From positions 62,001 through 126,000 of the forward strand of contig NZ_BMUY01000010.1 in assembly GCF_014650435.1 (NCBI RefSeq): a DNA stretch of 64,000 bases. The letters are read 5' to 3'. How positions within the stretch are numbered: position 1 is the first letter of the stretch; every line of letters begins with the position of its first letter. The translations under genes were made by a program, and so were the position numbers. The notes under the pieces were generated by a model that saw only the letters and a program-made list of their open reading frames with translations, did no database searches and was not told where the DNA came from. This DNA comes from Streptomyces tendae. Lineage in GTDB: Bacteria; Actinomycetota; Actinomycetes; Streptomycetales; Streptomycetaceae. Positions 41,121 through 50,108 of this stretch are shown here, in pieces.

Positions 41121-44100
41121 GTGAGCGAAGCGTTTTCCGAGGCATTACCGGAGGAAGCCGAGTCCGGCCCACGGGCGAGGACGTCACCGGTGTCCCGGCG
41201 CGGCTTCCTGGCCGGCGCCGGCGCCGCGGTGGCGCTGACGTCCTTGGCCGGGCCGAGCGCCGTCGCGGCCGGTCCCCGCACCGGCGGTACGGGCGACCTG
41301 CGGCTGGGCACGGGCACCACGTTCGGGGCACGGCTCTCGCCCGACGGCCGGTGGATCGCCCACGACCTGCTCGGGGTGCTGTGGGTGATGCCGGCGTCCG
41401 GCGGGCCCGCGCGGCGGCTGACCAGCGACCTGTTCGACATCGCGCAGCCCGACTGGTCGCCGGACGGCAGCCGGCTGGTCTTCCAGTCCTACCGTGACGG
41501 CGTCTTCAACCTCTGGACCGTACGGCCCGACGGGGGCGGACTGCGCCGTTTGACCGAGGGCCCCTTCGACCACCGGGAGCCCCGCTGGTCGCCGGACGGG
41601 CGCACGATCGTCTTCTCGGGCGACGCGTCGGGCAGTTACGCGATCCAGACGTACGACGTCGGCAGCGGACGGATCGACGTGCTCGCCGACGGCTCGGGCG
41701 AGGAGTACGAGCCGGCCTGGTCGCCGGACGGCGACCAGGTGGCCTTCGTCGTGGACAACACCCGTATCGACGTCGTGGACCGCACCACCGGCCGACGCGG
41801 CACCCGCCTCACCGTGCCCGCGGGCCAGGTGATCCACCAGCCGGAATGGACCCCGGACGGCGCCGCGCTGGTCCACCACCTGACCCACGACGGGCGGTGC
41901 CGGCTGATGACCGGTGACACGCCCCTGGTGGAGGACCAGGAGACCTTCCCGTTCCGGGTGTCGTGGCTGGATCGCGAACGCTTCCTCTACACCGCGGACG
42001 GCCGCATCCACGTGCGGTCGCTCCACGGCCCGGGCACCCGGACCATCGGCTTCTCCGCCGCCGTGACGACCCGCAGACCGAGGTACACCAGACGCCGGTC
42101 CGACTTCGAGAGCACCGGGCCGCGGCCCGTGCGCGGCATCGGCAGCCCGGTGCTGTCCCCCGACGGGGAACACGTCGCCTTCCGCGCGCTCAACGACATC
42201 TACGTCATGAGGATCGGCCGCGCGCCACGGCCGTTGACCCGCGACCACTGGTGGAAGTGCGACCCCGCCTGGTCGCCCGACGGCAAGCTGCTCGCCTACT
42301 CCACGGACCGCGGCGGAACACTCGACATCTGGATCAGGGACCTCGACACCGGCCGGGACCGGCAACTGACCGACCTCGGCACCAGGGCGGCGGTCTCGGC
42401 GGCATGGTCGCCCGACGGAAAGGAGCTCGCCTTCCTGGACCAGGACGGCGCGCTGTGGACCGCCGACGCGGCGAGCGGCGACGTGCGTCAGGTCTTCACC
42501 GCGACATTCGAGCCAGGAAGACCCACCTGGTCGCCCGACGGCAGGACGATCGCCCTGGCGGCGGTGAAGCCGTACTCGGCCAGGTTCCGCGAGGGGCTGA
42601 GCCAGATCCTGCTCGTCGACAGGACCACCGGGCGGGGCAGATACGTCGAGGCCGTGCCCGGCCGCTCGATCCAGACCCGAGGAGACGACGGACCGGTCTG
42701 GTCCCCCGACGGCAGGCGCATGGCGTTCGCGGTCGCCAGCGTCCTGTACACCGTGGACGTCGCCGCGGACGGAACGCCGGACGGTGAGCCCCGGCAGCTC
42801 ACCGACGAGGTGACCGACGCCCCGTCCTGGAGCGGCGACTCGAAACACCTCCTCTACCTCAACAACGGCAGGCTCCGCCTCGTACCGGCACAGGGCGGGC
42901 GCCCTCGTACGGTCGCCGTGCCACTGACCTGGACCGCCGTGCGGCCACCGGCGCGCACCGTCGTCCACGCGGGCCGGATGTGGGACGGAGTGCGCCGGGA
43001 GATCCGGCGCGACGTCGACATCGTCGTCGAAGGGCACCGGATCAGGGCCGTGGAGCCGCACGCCGACGGCCGGGCGGGCAGGCGCGTCGACGCGCGCGAC
43101 CGGCTGGTGATGCCCGGACTCGTCGACATGCACCACCACCGGGAGATGCAGGGCTACGCCTACGGCGACCGGCAGGGACGGCTCTGGCTCTCCCTGGGCG
43201 TCACCACCACGAGGTCCCCGGGGAGCCCCGCCTACCACATGGTCGAGGAGCGGGAGGCCACCCGGTCCGGGGCCCGGATCGCGCCCAGGTACTTCGCGAC
43301 GGGCGAGGCGGTCGACGGGCCGCGCATCTACTACAACTTCATGCGCCCCACGTTCACCGACGCCCAACTGAAGCTGGAACTGGAGCGCGCCGAGGCCCTG
43401 GAGTACGACCTCATGAAGTGCTACGTCCGCCTGCCGGTGGCCTGGCACGAGCGGGTGATCGCCTTCGCGCACGGCGTCGGCATCCCCGCCACCTCGCACT
43501 ACCACTACCCGGCCACGGCCCTCGGCGGCGACGGGATGGAACACACGGGCGCGACCAACCGCTTCGGCTACTCGCGCACCGTGACACCGCTCGGAACGGG
43601 CTACCCGGACGTCACCGACCTCTTCGTGGCCTCCGACATGGCCCGCACACCGACCCTCTTCGGCTCGACCACGCTGTACCGGGAGGACAAGTCCCTGGTC
43701 GAGGACCGCCGGGTACGGACGCTCAATCCGCCGTGGCGGTTGGCCGCCCTCCAGGAGAGCGCCGACGCCGCGAGCCGGACCGACCAGACCGCACGGCGGG
43801 AGAACCTCCGGGCGCAGGTCCGCCAGGCCCTCGACCTCTTCCGCCGGGGAGGCCGGGTCGTCGCCGGCACCGACGCCCCGATCGACCACGCGGCAGTCAG
43901 CCTGCACATGAACCTGCGTGCCATGGTCACCTACGGGTTCACCCCGTACGAGGCGCTGACGACCGCGACCGGCCTGGCGGGCGAGACCCTGCACGAGGAC
44001 CTGGGCCGGATCGCCCCCGGCATGTACGCCGACCTCGCCGTCGTCGACGGTGACCCACTCACCGACATCAAGGACGCCGCCAACGTCGAACAGGTCCTCG

Positions 44101-44291
44101 TGTCCGGCATCGCCCACACCGTCGACTCCCTGATGCGGCCGTTCGCCGAACCCCCGGCCGCCGGCCTCCGCAAGCCGGACGGGAGCAGCACCGTGCTGCC
44201 CCCGGTACCCGAACACCCGGCCAACGACGCGTTCTGGTGGCACGGGCACACCTATGTGGAGGAGGCACGGCACGCCTGCTGCAGCGGGTGA
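41121..44291 (+). CDS. Tat-exported TolB-type propeller / amidohydrolase fusion
   Basis: 1056 residues from the GTG at 41121 (GAAGGGA 7-8 bases upstream). A Tat signal SRRGFLAGAGAAVALTSLAG lies at about residues 27-46. Then come about eleven PD40-type units (WSPDGSRLVF, WSPDGRTIVF, WSPDGKLLAY and others), enough for one or two propellers. From about residue 640 an amidohydrolase barrel follows: MPGLVDMHHHREMQG (HxH), later His residues in TSHYHYPA, and GTDAPIDH, ending GRIAPGMYADLAVVDGDPL. Predicted to act outside the membrane on a C-N bond in a peptide-like or cyclic substrate. It follows the thiol-redox operon by 161 bases. Confidence 0.9.
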   Translation: MSEAFSEALPEEAESGPRARTSPVSRRGFLAGAGAAVALTSLAGPSAVAAGPRTGGTGDLRLGTGTTFGARLSPDGRWIAHDLLGVLWVMPASGGPARRLTSDLFDIAQPDWSPDGSRLVFQSYRDGVFNLWTVRPDGGGLRRLTEGPFDHREPRWSPDGRTIVFSGDASGSYAIQTYDVGSGRIDVLADGSGEEYEPAWSPDGDQVAFVVDNTRIDVVDRTTGRRGTRLTVPAGQVIHQPEWTPDGAALVHHLTHDGRCRLMTGDTPLVEDQETFPFRVSWLDRERFLYTADGRIHVRSLHGPGTRTIGFSAAVTTRRPRYTRRRSDFESTGPRPVRGIGSPVLSPDGEHVAFRALNDIYVMRIGRAPRPLTRDHWWKCDPAWSPDGKLLAYSTDRGGTLDIWIRDLDTGRDRQLTDLGTRAAVSAAWSPDGKELAFLDQDGALWTADAASGDVRQVFTATFEPGRPTWSPDGRTIALAAVKPYSARFREGLSQILLVDRTTGRGRYVEAVPGRSIQTRGDDGPVWSPDGRRMAFAVASVLYTVDVAADGTPDGEPRQLTDEVTDAPSWSGDSKHLLYLNNGRLRLVPAQGGRPRTVAVPLTWTAVRPPARTVVHAGRMWDGVRREIRRDVDIVVEGHRIRAVEPHADGRAGRRVDARDRLVMPGLVDMHHHREMQGYAYGDRQGRLWLSLGVTTTRSPGSPAYHMVEEREATRSGARIAPRYFATGEAVDGPRIYYNFMRPTFTDAQLKLELERAEALEYDLMKCYVRLPVAWHERVIAFAHGVGIPATSHYHYPATALGGDGMEHTGATNRFGYSRTVTPLGTGYPDVTDLFVASDMARTPTLFGSTTLYREDKSLVEDRRVRTLNPPWRLAALQESADAASRTDQTARRENLRAQVRQALDLFRRGGRVVAGTDAPIDHAAVSLHMNLRAMVTYGFTPYEALTTATGLAGETLHEDLGRIAPGMYADLAVVDGDPLTDIKDAANVEQVLVSGIAHTVDSLMRPFAEPPAAGLRKPDGSSTVLPPVPEHPANDAFWWHGHTYVEEARHACCSG

Positions 44292-44295
44292 GGTT

Positions 44296-44334
44296 CAGCC
44301 GCATCCTCCTCACGCAGGGAGGAGGATGCGGCTG
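44296..44334. terminator. Terminator, 16-bp perfect stem, after the amidohydrolase gene
   Basis: CAGCCGCATCCTCCTC (44296-44311) pairs exactly with 44319-44334 across a 7-base loop, 5 bases after the stop at 44291. Confidence 0.88.
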
Positions 44335-44393
44335 GGCCACAGGGGGCGTGTCGACCTATGGGGTGGTGAAGCGTGAGGCGCCCGCAGCCGTGC

Positions 44394-44760
44394 GGGACGG
44401 CCCGCCTCGCGGCGGTGCCGGGGGTGCCGCCGTTCTCGTGGTCGCCGAGGAGTGCGACACCGGCCGAGTAGCCGTTGAAGCCGTAGGTGTGGGCGCCGCG
44501 GACCGGCTTGTCGGCGCCGCCCGCCCGGCCCTCGAAGACCGTGCCGCACTTGTCGACGAAGAAGTTGTAGCCGATGTCGTTCCAGCCGTTGGCCTTCACG
44601 TGGTACGTGAGGATGGCCCGGATGACGGCCGGCGAGTCGGCGCAGTCGTAGGCGTTCGTGCCCGCCGTGTGGTGGACGAAGACCGCGTCGACCTCGTCCA
44701 GGTAGGAGGGCGGGGCGCCGACGAGCGACTCGTCGGCGCCCCATTCGGCGCGGCCGTAGG
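44394..44760 (-). pseudogene. Relic of a PGRP-type N-acetylmuramoyl-L-alanine amidase
   Basis: On the minus strand the frame reads GRAEWGADESLVGAPPSYLD, then VFVHHTAGTNAYDCADSPAVI, GWNDIGYNFFVDKCGTVFEG and AHTYGFNGYSAGVALLGDHE: the core of a secreted amidase with Zn-ligand His in HHTAGT. Before it there is no signal peptide or N-terminal repeat region, and after GTAARRAV the match to the family stops abruptly in unrelated sequence. So only about 120 residues of a much longer enzyme remain. Some of it is still open from an ATG at 44857, but function is unlikely. Confidence 0.75.
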
Positions 44761-44855
44761 ACAGTTCACCGGATCGAAGCAGTAGCAGTGGGTGCAGGCG
44801 GCTGTCGATCAGTGATGGCCGGCTGCACCCCGCATTTCTGAGAGGTAGGTTTTCC

Positions 44856-45368
44856 ATGTGGGTTCAGTGGCTGATCGACTTGACCGGATGGGAGCCGTTG
44901 GGTCTCTCCGTCGACTGGGAGACGGTTGAGGGGGAATTGCAGGTTCCGCTGCCCGCGGACTACAAGGAGCTCTTTGAGGCTTTCGGGGGTGGCACCTTCA
45001 GCGAGAGCGTCTACTTTTTCGGGCCCTCGGGCCCCCACGCCTTCGATTTTCTCGCACAGTGGCGGGCCGCCCTCGAGGCAGAGGGAGGCGATGACGTGCA
45101 GCCGATTTACTCTCCGGGAGAGAAGGGCGTCATCGTGTGGGCGGCAACCGAATGGGCCGATGAATACGCCTGGCTCGTGGACGCGCAGAATCCTGGCGTT
45201 TGTTCCGTTCTGGTGCGAGGTGACGTCGGCGAGTGGCGCACCTATGACATGTCTACTTCTGAGTTCCTCTACCGGGTGCTTGCTGATGAGGAATTCAAGC
45301 CGTTCGGTATCGCGCACCACAACCTCGACCCGGAGTTCGAGCCGGGCCGCTCCCTCCCCGGCAGTTGA
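44856..45368 (+). CDS. SMI1/KNR4 (SUKH) family protein, orphan immunity-like
   Basis: 170 residues from the ATG at 44856, with GAGAGG upstream. The SUKH core is seen in WETVEGELQVPLPADYKELFEAFGGGTF, GVIVWAATEWADEYAWLVD and TSEFLYRVLADEEFKPFG. SUKH proteins often neutralise polymorphic or contact-dependent toxins; no toxin gene is next to it. Base and codon use is visibly less GC-biased than the flanks (GAATTC, TTTTTC, GATTTT codons), so lateral origin is likely. It sits between two gene relics. Confidence 0.85.
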   Translation: MWVQWLIDLTGWEPLGLSVDWETVEGELQVPLPADYKELFEAFGGGTFSESVYFFGPSGPHAFDFLAQWRAALEAEGGDDVQPIYSPGEKGVIVWAATEWADEYAWLVDAQNPGVCSVLVRGDVGEWRTYDMSTSEFLYRVLADEEFKPFGIAHHNLDPEFEPGRSLPGS

Positions 45369-45453
45369 GCAGCGAGAGAAGAGGAGGGACGTTCGTGCAA
45401 CCGCAACGTGCGGGCTCGGAGCCGCCGCCGGGATCACGCGAACCGGCGTCCTG

Positions 45454-45750
45454 GACGGGGAGCGGATCACAATCGCGGGCGATGCGATGCAGCCCACTTG
45501 TCGGCCGGGTCGGCAACTGACCGTGGAACGCATCGACGAAGCGAACGGCGAGGAGATCGACGACCGTACGTACTGCGCGACAAGTTCGGTCTGGCGGGAC
45601 CCCGGTACGACGTGACCGTTCCGGAGGGTCGGCTGTTCCTCCTCGGTGATCACCGGGCCAACGCGAACGACTCGCGCTACTTCCTGGGCGAACAGTCGGG
45701 GAGCGTCGCGGCCTCCGACTACGCGGCCGGGTCCAAAACGAGTCGGCCAC
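45454..45750 (+). pseudogene. Decayed type I signal peptidase
   Basis: Two frames carry parts of one enzyme. The first (to about 45578) has GERITIAGDAMQPTCRPGRQLTVERID, the box-B region, but with Ala where the catalytic Ser of GDSMxPT should be. The second frame (about 45580-45725) has YDVTVPEGRLFLLGDHRANA-NDSRYFL, the box D/E region. The middle with the catalytic Lys is missing and the parts are out of frame. No intact start. Codon use is Streptomyces-like. Non-functional. Confidence 0.8.
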
Positions 45751-46547
45751 GTCACTGTGGCCGCTGGCCCCGGGAGCCTTCGGAGCCCTGCATCGGGGGC
45801 CACCTGGCCGGGCGGCGCCCCCGGACCGCGGATGCGGTGACAACGGGCGCATACCGGATGCATGCCGGACGGCCAGGTGTGGAACCCCTTGGGCAAGGTC
45901 CGGAACTGCTTCGCGGCGGGGAGCTCCCAGGAATCGCTCCGGACGTTCTATCTGACCCTGCACGGCAGGGCTCGGCGGCCAGTGGCCTGACATCGACAGG
46001 AGGGCCGACGCCGCGGCTCGGCTCCGCGTGGCTTGTGCGGGAGTCGACGCGTGGAGCTCGGTCGGCGTGGTCGCGGCGCTCGATCCGCACCCCGCGCCTC
46101 GCCCGTCTCGGTGGTACCGGGACCCCGGCCTCCAAGGCGACCCCGCAGGGTGACTCCGCCGTCTCGCCGGGTGAGGCAGCTGCCTCCGCAGGGTGACGAG
46201 AGGCGACCGCCGGGTTACCGGCCCTGTGAGGGCGCGCACAGGGCCCACGTCACACGGGGCCGGGGTTAGTAGACGCCGAAGGCGCTCGCCCGCGTAATCG
46301 TCGGCCGTCCGGGCGAGTCGGGCGGCCGGTCTGCGAAGCGGCGTAGTAGGTCACACACTTGTCGCGGCGCCCGACCGTTCCGCAATGTGTTCGGCGTACC
46401 GGGGAGCCGAGCGCCGGGACCGGACGGGAAGAGCCCGTCTGATCCAGACACCGGCCCTGATGACGCGAAGCCGCGTCCAACGCGGACACCGCGTCGCCGA
46501 CCCCCCGTCGGCCTCCCCATCACGTTCCCGAATGGAGAGGTACACCC
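45751..46547. other. Long stretch without a supported gene
   Basis: About 800 bases with no frame that I can match. A short frame from ATG 45859 (MPDGQVWNPLGKVRNCF) resembles coding sequence but is only 42 codons and lacks a ribosome site; it may be another relic. The last 280 bases (46268-46547) lead into the transglycosylase gene and contain ACGGG-AAGA-GCCCGT (about 46427-46442) and several other short hairpins, so they may be a structured leader. I tried to see a c-di-AMP (ydaO) riboswitch here, as often precedes such genes, and could not find its conserved blocks. Confidence 0.5.
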
Positions 46548-47066
46548 ATGCACGCCACCCTGCGCCGCCCCAGCATTCGCAAGTCCGCCGTGGCCTCCCT
46601 CGCCGCCGCGGGCGCCGCCGCCGTCACCCTCACCCTCGCCCCGAGCCCGGCGCACGCCGCCGAGCCGGCCAAGGCATCCACCGCGCAGACCCAGGCCCAG
46701 ACCGACAAGATCGAGGCCATCGTCAAGGCCGGCAAGAAGAAGCACGGCAACGACCTCGACGGCTGGATCCGCACCGCCCTGGACGTCATGGACGCGAAGA
46801 ACATCCCGGGCACCTACGAGGGCCTGCACCGCAACATCATGCGTGAGTCGTCCGGCAACCCGACCGCGCAGAACAACTGGGACGTGAACGCCCAGAACGG
46901 CATCCCCTCGAAGGGCCTGCTCCAGACGATCCAGCCCACCTTCGACGCCTACCACGTCAAGGGCACGAAGGACTCCATCACCGACCCGGTCGCCAACATC
47001 GTCGCCGCCTGCAACTACGCGGCCGACAAGTACGGCTCCATGGACAACGTCGACTCCGCCTACTGA
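46548..47066 (+). CDS. Secreted lytic transglycosylase (SLT-like domain)
   Basis: 172 residues from the ATG at 46548 (GGAGAGG upstream). Signal peptide: RKSAVASLAAAGAAAVTLTL-APSPAHA. The mature domain begins with a charged helix region and then IMRESSGNPTAQNNWDVNAQ with the catalytic Glu in RESSGNP, and SKGLLQTIQPTFDAYH, as in Streptomyces SLT-domain proteins. It cleaves peptidoglycan glycan strands outside the cell. It is monocistronic, with a long untranslated-looking leader and a perfect terminator. Confidence 0.9.
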   Translation: MHATLRRPSIRKSAVASLAAAGAAAVTLTLAPSPAHAAEPAKASTAQTQAQTDKIEAIVKAGKKKHGNDLDGWIRTALDVMDAKNIPGTYEGLHRNIMRESSGNPTAQNNWDVNAQNGIPSKGLLQTIQPTFDAYHVKGTKDSITDPVANIVAACNYAADKYGSMDNVDSAY

Positions 47067-47141
47067 CCGGCGGACCCACGAACCGCCTGAGCCCCAGGGA
47101 CGACCGGTCCCGCGCGGAGGCCGGCGGGGCCCAGGCAGCAC

Positions 47142-47180
47142 GGCGGGGCCGGAGGAACGACAGGTTCCTCCGGCCCCGCC
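47142..47180. terminator. Terminator, 17-bp perfect stem
   Basis: GGCGGGGCCGGAGGAAC (47142-47158) pairs exactly with 47164-47180 across GACAG, 75 bases after the transglycosylase stop. Confidence 0.9.
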
Positions 47181-47288
47181 TGCGTACCGCCCGCGGTCCC
47201 GCGCGTATCGCCTGTGGAACCGGTGGTGTTGACGTGGCGTCACGGTCGGGGAGAGCGTTGCCGCGATGAGGCGTTCACAGGGGGTGGC

Positions 47289-49931
47289 GTGGAGAATCTG
47301 CGGGCCGGGGATCCGCGGGAGGTCGGTCCGTACCGGCTGTTGAAGCGGCTCGGCGGCGGTGGCATGGGGCAGGTGTACCTCGGGCACTCGCGCGGCGGGC
47401 GGCTGGTGGCGGTGAAGGTGGTCCGGGCGGAGTACGCGGCGGATCCGGAGTTCTGCCGGCGGTTCGCGCGCGAGGTGGAGGCCGCCCGGCGGGTCGGGGG
47501 GTTCTACACGGCGCACGTGGTGGACGCCGACACGGGTGCCGATCCGCCCTGGCTGGCCTCGGCGTACGTCCCCGGGCCGTCCCTGGAGGCGGCGGTGCGT
47601 CGGCACGGGCCGCTGCCAGAGCGTGCGCTCGGGCGGTTGGTGTCCGGCCTCGCGGAGGGGCTCGTGGCGGTGCACGAGCGGGAGATGGTGCACCGCGACC
47701 TCAAGCCGGGCAACGTGCTGCTCGCGGCGGACGGCCCCCGGCTGATCGACTTCGGCATCGCTCAGGCGGCACAGGAGACGCGGCTGACCGGGACGGGACT
47801 GGCGATCGGAACGCCGGGATTCATGGCGCCGGAGTACGTGGTGGGCGGCGAGGCGGGGCCGGCGGCGGACGTCTTCGCGCTGGGCGCGGTCCTCGCGTAT
47901 GCGGCCACGGGCCGCCCACCGTTCGGCACGGGTGCGCCGCACGCGGGGAACTACCGGGCGGTGCACGAGGAGCCGGACCTCACCGGGGTACCGGCCGGGA
48001 TGGCCGGGCTGGCCGCGCGGTGCCTGGCCAAGGACCCGGCCGCGCGGCCGACGCCGGCCCGGATCCTCGACGAGATGCCCGCGGCGAACGGCATGGCGCA
48101 GTCGTGGCTGCCACCCGACGTGGCGACGATGCTCGACGAGCGGAATCATGACGCGCGGGACGTCGGCGGCGGGAGCGGGCCGGAGTCGGGGCCGACTCCG
48201 ACCGCCGCGCAGGGCGGACACAAGCCGGAGCCCACCGCGCGGGAGCGGGATCGGGAACACCGGGAGCGGGATCGGGAACACCGGGAGCGGAAACGGCAAC
48301 GGGCAGGGCACAGGCACCGCCGGCTGCTGGCTTGCGCGGAACTGGTGACCGCCAGGATCACCGAGGCCCAGCACCGCGCCCGGGCACTGGCCCAGGTGGC
48401 TGCCGCGGTACTCCCCGGCGACACCCATCACGGGGCGTCCCTCGTCGTGGAGGCGCATCGTGCTGCTGCGGGCGCGCCGGATGTGGTGGCGCGGACACAG
48501 TCGCTCGCCGATGTGGCCGCCGCACTGGCACCGGTGGACGCGAAGCGCTCGAAGGCGGCCGCGCAGCGGGCGCTGGACCTGGCACAGGCGGTGAGGGGTT
48601 TTCGCACGAAGCCGACGCGCGTGGCGGCACTGCGGGCTGCGGCCCAGGCACTGGCACCCACCGACCCGGCGCGGGCGGAGGCCATCGCCAGAGGACTCGG
48701 CGGCGCCTCGGCGCAGGTCGAAGCGCTGGCGAACGTCGCCGAGCGGATGGCGATGACGGACCCGCACCGTGCCGAACGGATCGCCCGGGAACTGCCCGCG
48801 GAAACCCACGAATGGGAGTCCGAGAGCATCCTCGATCAGGTCGTGAAGGGAATGGCGGCCCGGGACCCCCAGCGCGCCGAGCGCGTGGCCCGCGGCCTCC
48901 CCGGCCCGGACCAGCGGAAGTGGGCGCTGCTGGAACTGGTGACCACGCTGGCACCGCTGGATCCGCAGGCGGCCGAGCGCGTAGCCCGGAGCCTCTCCGA
49001 CGAGAACCAGCGGACTTCGGCACTGTCCCGGGTCTTCCAGCGCGTACTGGAGACGGACCTGAACGCCGCCGAACGGCTCGCCCGCACCATGGTCGACGAG
49101 GAGGAGCGGGCGGACGCCCTGTACGCCGTGGCCGTCGAGTTGCGCGACACGGACCCGGAACGGGCCCTGGCCGTCGCACGGCGCATCCCCGAGGACTGGC
49201 GGACCCTGGCCCTCGCGGACCTCGCCCAGAGCCTGTACCCCGAGCACCCCGGGCGGGCGGAGCACCTGTACCGGGAAGCCGAACTGCTGGCGGCCGAAGT
49301 CCAGGACGAGGAACACGGCCTCGCGGCCAGGCTGTGGATCGCCGCGGCCAGGGGCTCGGCGGACCCGGAGCGCAGACGGCAAGGGCTCCTGGAGTTTCCG
49401 AAGGCCGAGTACGTTTCGGGACTGCTCCTGTTGTCCTCCGGGCTGGTGCGCGCAAGGCCCGCGCAGGCGCTGGAACTGCTGGAGGAGTGCGTACAGATCG
49501 CCCGCGACCTGCCCGAGGACGACCGGATGTCGGCGCTGGAGCACCTCGTCCTGGTCGGCGCGGAGCTCGATCCGGACTGGGCGGCCCGGGTGGCCCAGGA
49601 AGCCTCGGCCCTGAAGGCCGAGTACCGTCACTACGCTCTGCAGCGGATGGCCGGCACGCTGGTCGACATCGCCCCCGAGACCGCCGCGGCCATCGCCGCC
49701 GAGGCGGTCCACGCCATCCGCAAGGAGTACGGCGGCAGTACCGAAATCGTCGGCGACGCGTTGGTCACCCTGGCCGAGGCCGACACCGAGAGCGCGGTAC
49801 AGCTCGCGATGGCGGGCCGTAGCGCCGAGGACGCGGACAGGCTGCTGGCGCAGCTCGTCGAAGGCCTGGTGGCGGAGGCCGCCGAACAGGCCGGGCGCGC
49901 AGGGGGACCAGGGATGAGTGCACCTACGTAA
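47289..49931 (+). CDS. Serine/threonine protein kinase with a long C-terminal helical-repeat domain
   Basis: 880 residues from the GTG at 47289 (GGGGGTGG upstream; a GTG at 47214 would add 25 residues). Kinase motifs: LGGGGMGQVYLG, VAVKVV, VHRDLKPGNVLL (about 135), DFGIA and GTPGFMAPEYV. A charged linker repeats ERDREHR twice. From about residue 400 to the end come some fifteen imperfect 30-residue units of the form L..VA..LAPxDPxxAERxARxL, predicted alpha-helical like TPR/HEAT arrays. No membrane segment, unlike PASTA kinases. The repeats likely bind a partner or substrate. Codon use is less biased in the repeat region. Confidence 0.9.
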   Translation: MENLRAGDPREVGPYRLLKRLGGGGMGQVYLGHSRGGRLVAVKVVRAEYAADPEFCRRFAREVEAARRVGGFYTAHVVDADTGADPPWLASAYVPGPSLEAAVRRHGPLPERALGRLVSGLAEGLVAVHEREMVHRDLKPGNVLLAADGPRLIDFGIAQAAQETRLTGTGLAIGTPGFMAPEYVVGGEAGPAADVFALGAVLAYAATGRPPFGTGAPHAGNYRAVHEEPDLTGVPAGMAGLAARCLAKDPAARPTPARILDEMPAANGMAQSWLPPDVATMLDERNHDARDVGGGSGPESGPTPTAAQGGHKPEPTARERDREHRERDREHRERKRQRAGHRHRRLLACAELVTARITEAQHRARALAQVAAAVLPGDTHHGASLVVEAHRAAAGAPDVVARTQSLADVAAALAPVDAKRSKAAAQRALDLAQAVRGFRTKPTRVAALRAAAQALAPTDPARAEAIARGLGGASAQVEALANVAERMAMTDPHRAERIARELPAETHEWESESILDQVVKGMAARDPQRAERVARGLPGPDQRKWALLELVTTLAPLDPQAAERVARSLSDENQRTSALSRVFQRVLETDLNAAERLARTMVDEEERADALYAVAVELRDTDPERALAVARRIPEDWRTLALADLAQSLYPEHPGRAEHLYREAELLAAEVQDEEHGLAARLWIAAARGSADPERRRQGLLEFPKAEYVSGLLLLSSGLVRARPAQALELLEECVQIARDLPEDDRMSALEHLVLVGAELDPDWAARVAQEASALKAEYRHYALQRMAGTLVDIAPETAAAIAAEAVHAIRKEYGGSTEIVGDALVTLAEADTESAVQLAMAGRSAEDADRLLAQLVEGLVAEAAEQAGRAGGPGMSAPT

Positions 49932-50070
49932 CTGGAGGCCGAGGCTCCGGCGTGATCGCGAGACCGGGTACTGGACGCGGCGTAAGCCGCCTCGGATGCG
50001 CCGGATGAGATGCCCGGGGGTGCCGAAGGCGACGTCGGCGATCCGCCCGCCGCCTCCAGCACCGACCCGC

Positions 50071-50096
50071 TGTGCCCCTTGCTTCCAAGGGGCACA
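50071..50096. terminator. Bidirectional terminator between kinase and murA-like genes
   Basis: TGTGCCCCTT (50071-50080) pairs exactly with AAGGGGCACA (50087-50096) across GCTTCC. It sits between convergent genes. Confidence 0.85.
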
Positions 50097-50108
50097 ACGC
50101 CCCGCCCC

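Noticed and set aside
45859..45987. 42-codon frame MPDGQVWNPLGK as a small gene
   Set aside because: No ribosome site, no family match, and it lies within a decayed region.
46268..46547. ydaO (c-di-AMP) riboswitch before the transglycosylase gene
   Set aside because: Expected from gene type, but the conserved ydaO blocks are not found by eye on the plus strand.
46266..49712. Very long open frame on the minus strand opposite the kinase gene
   Set aside because: Composition is a mirror of the kinase codons; no motif or ribosome site, while the plus strand has full kinase motifs.
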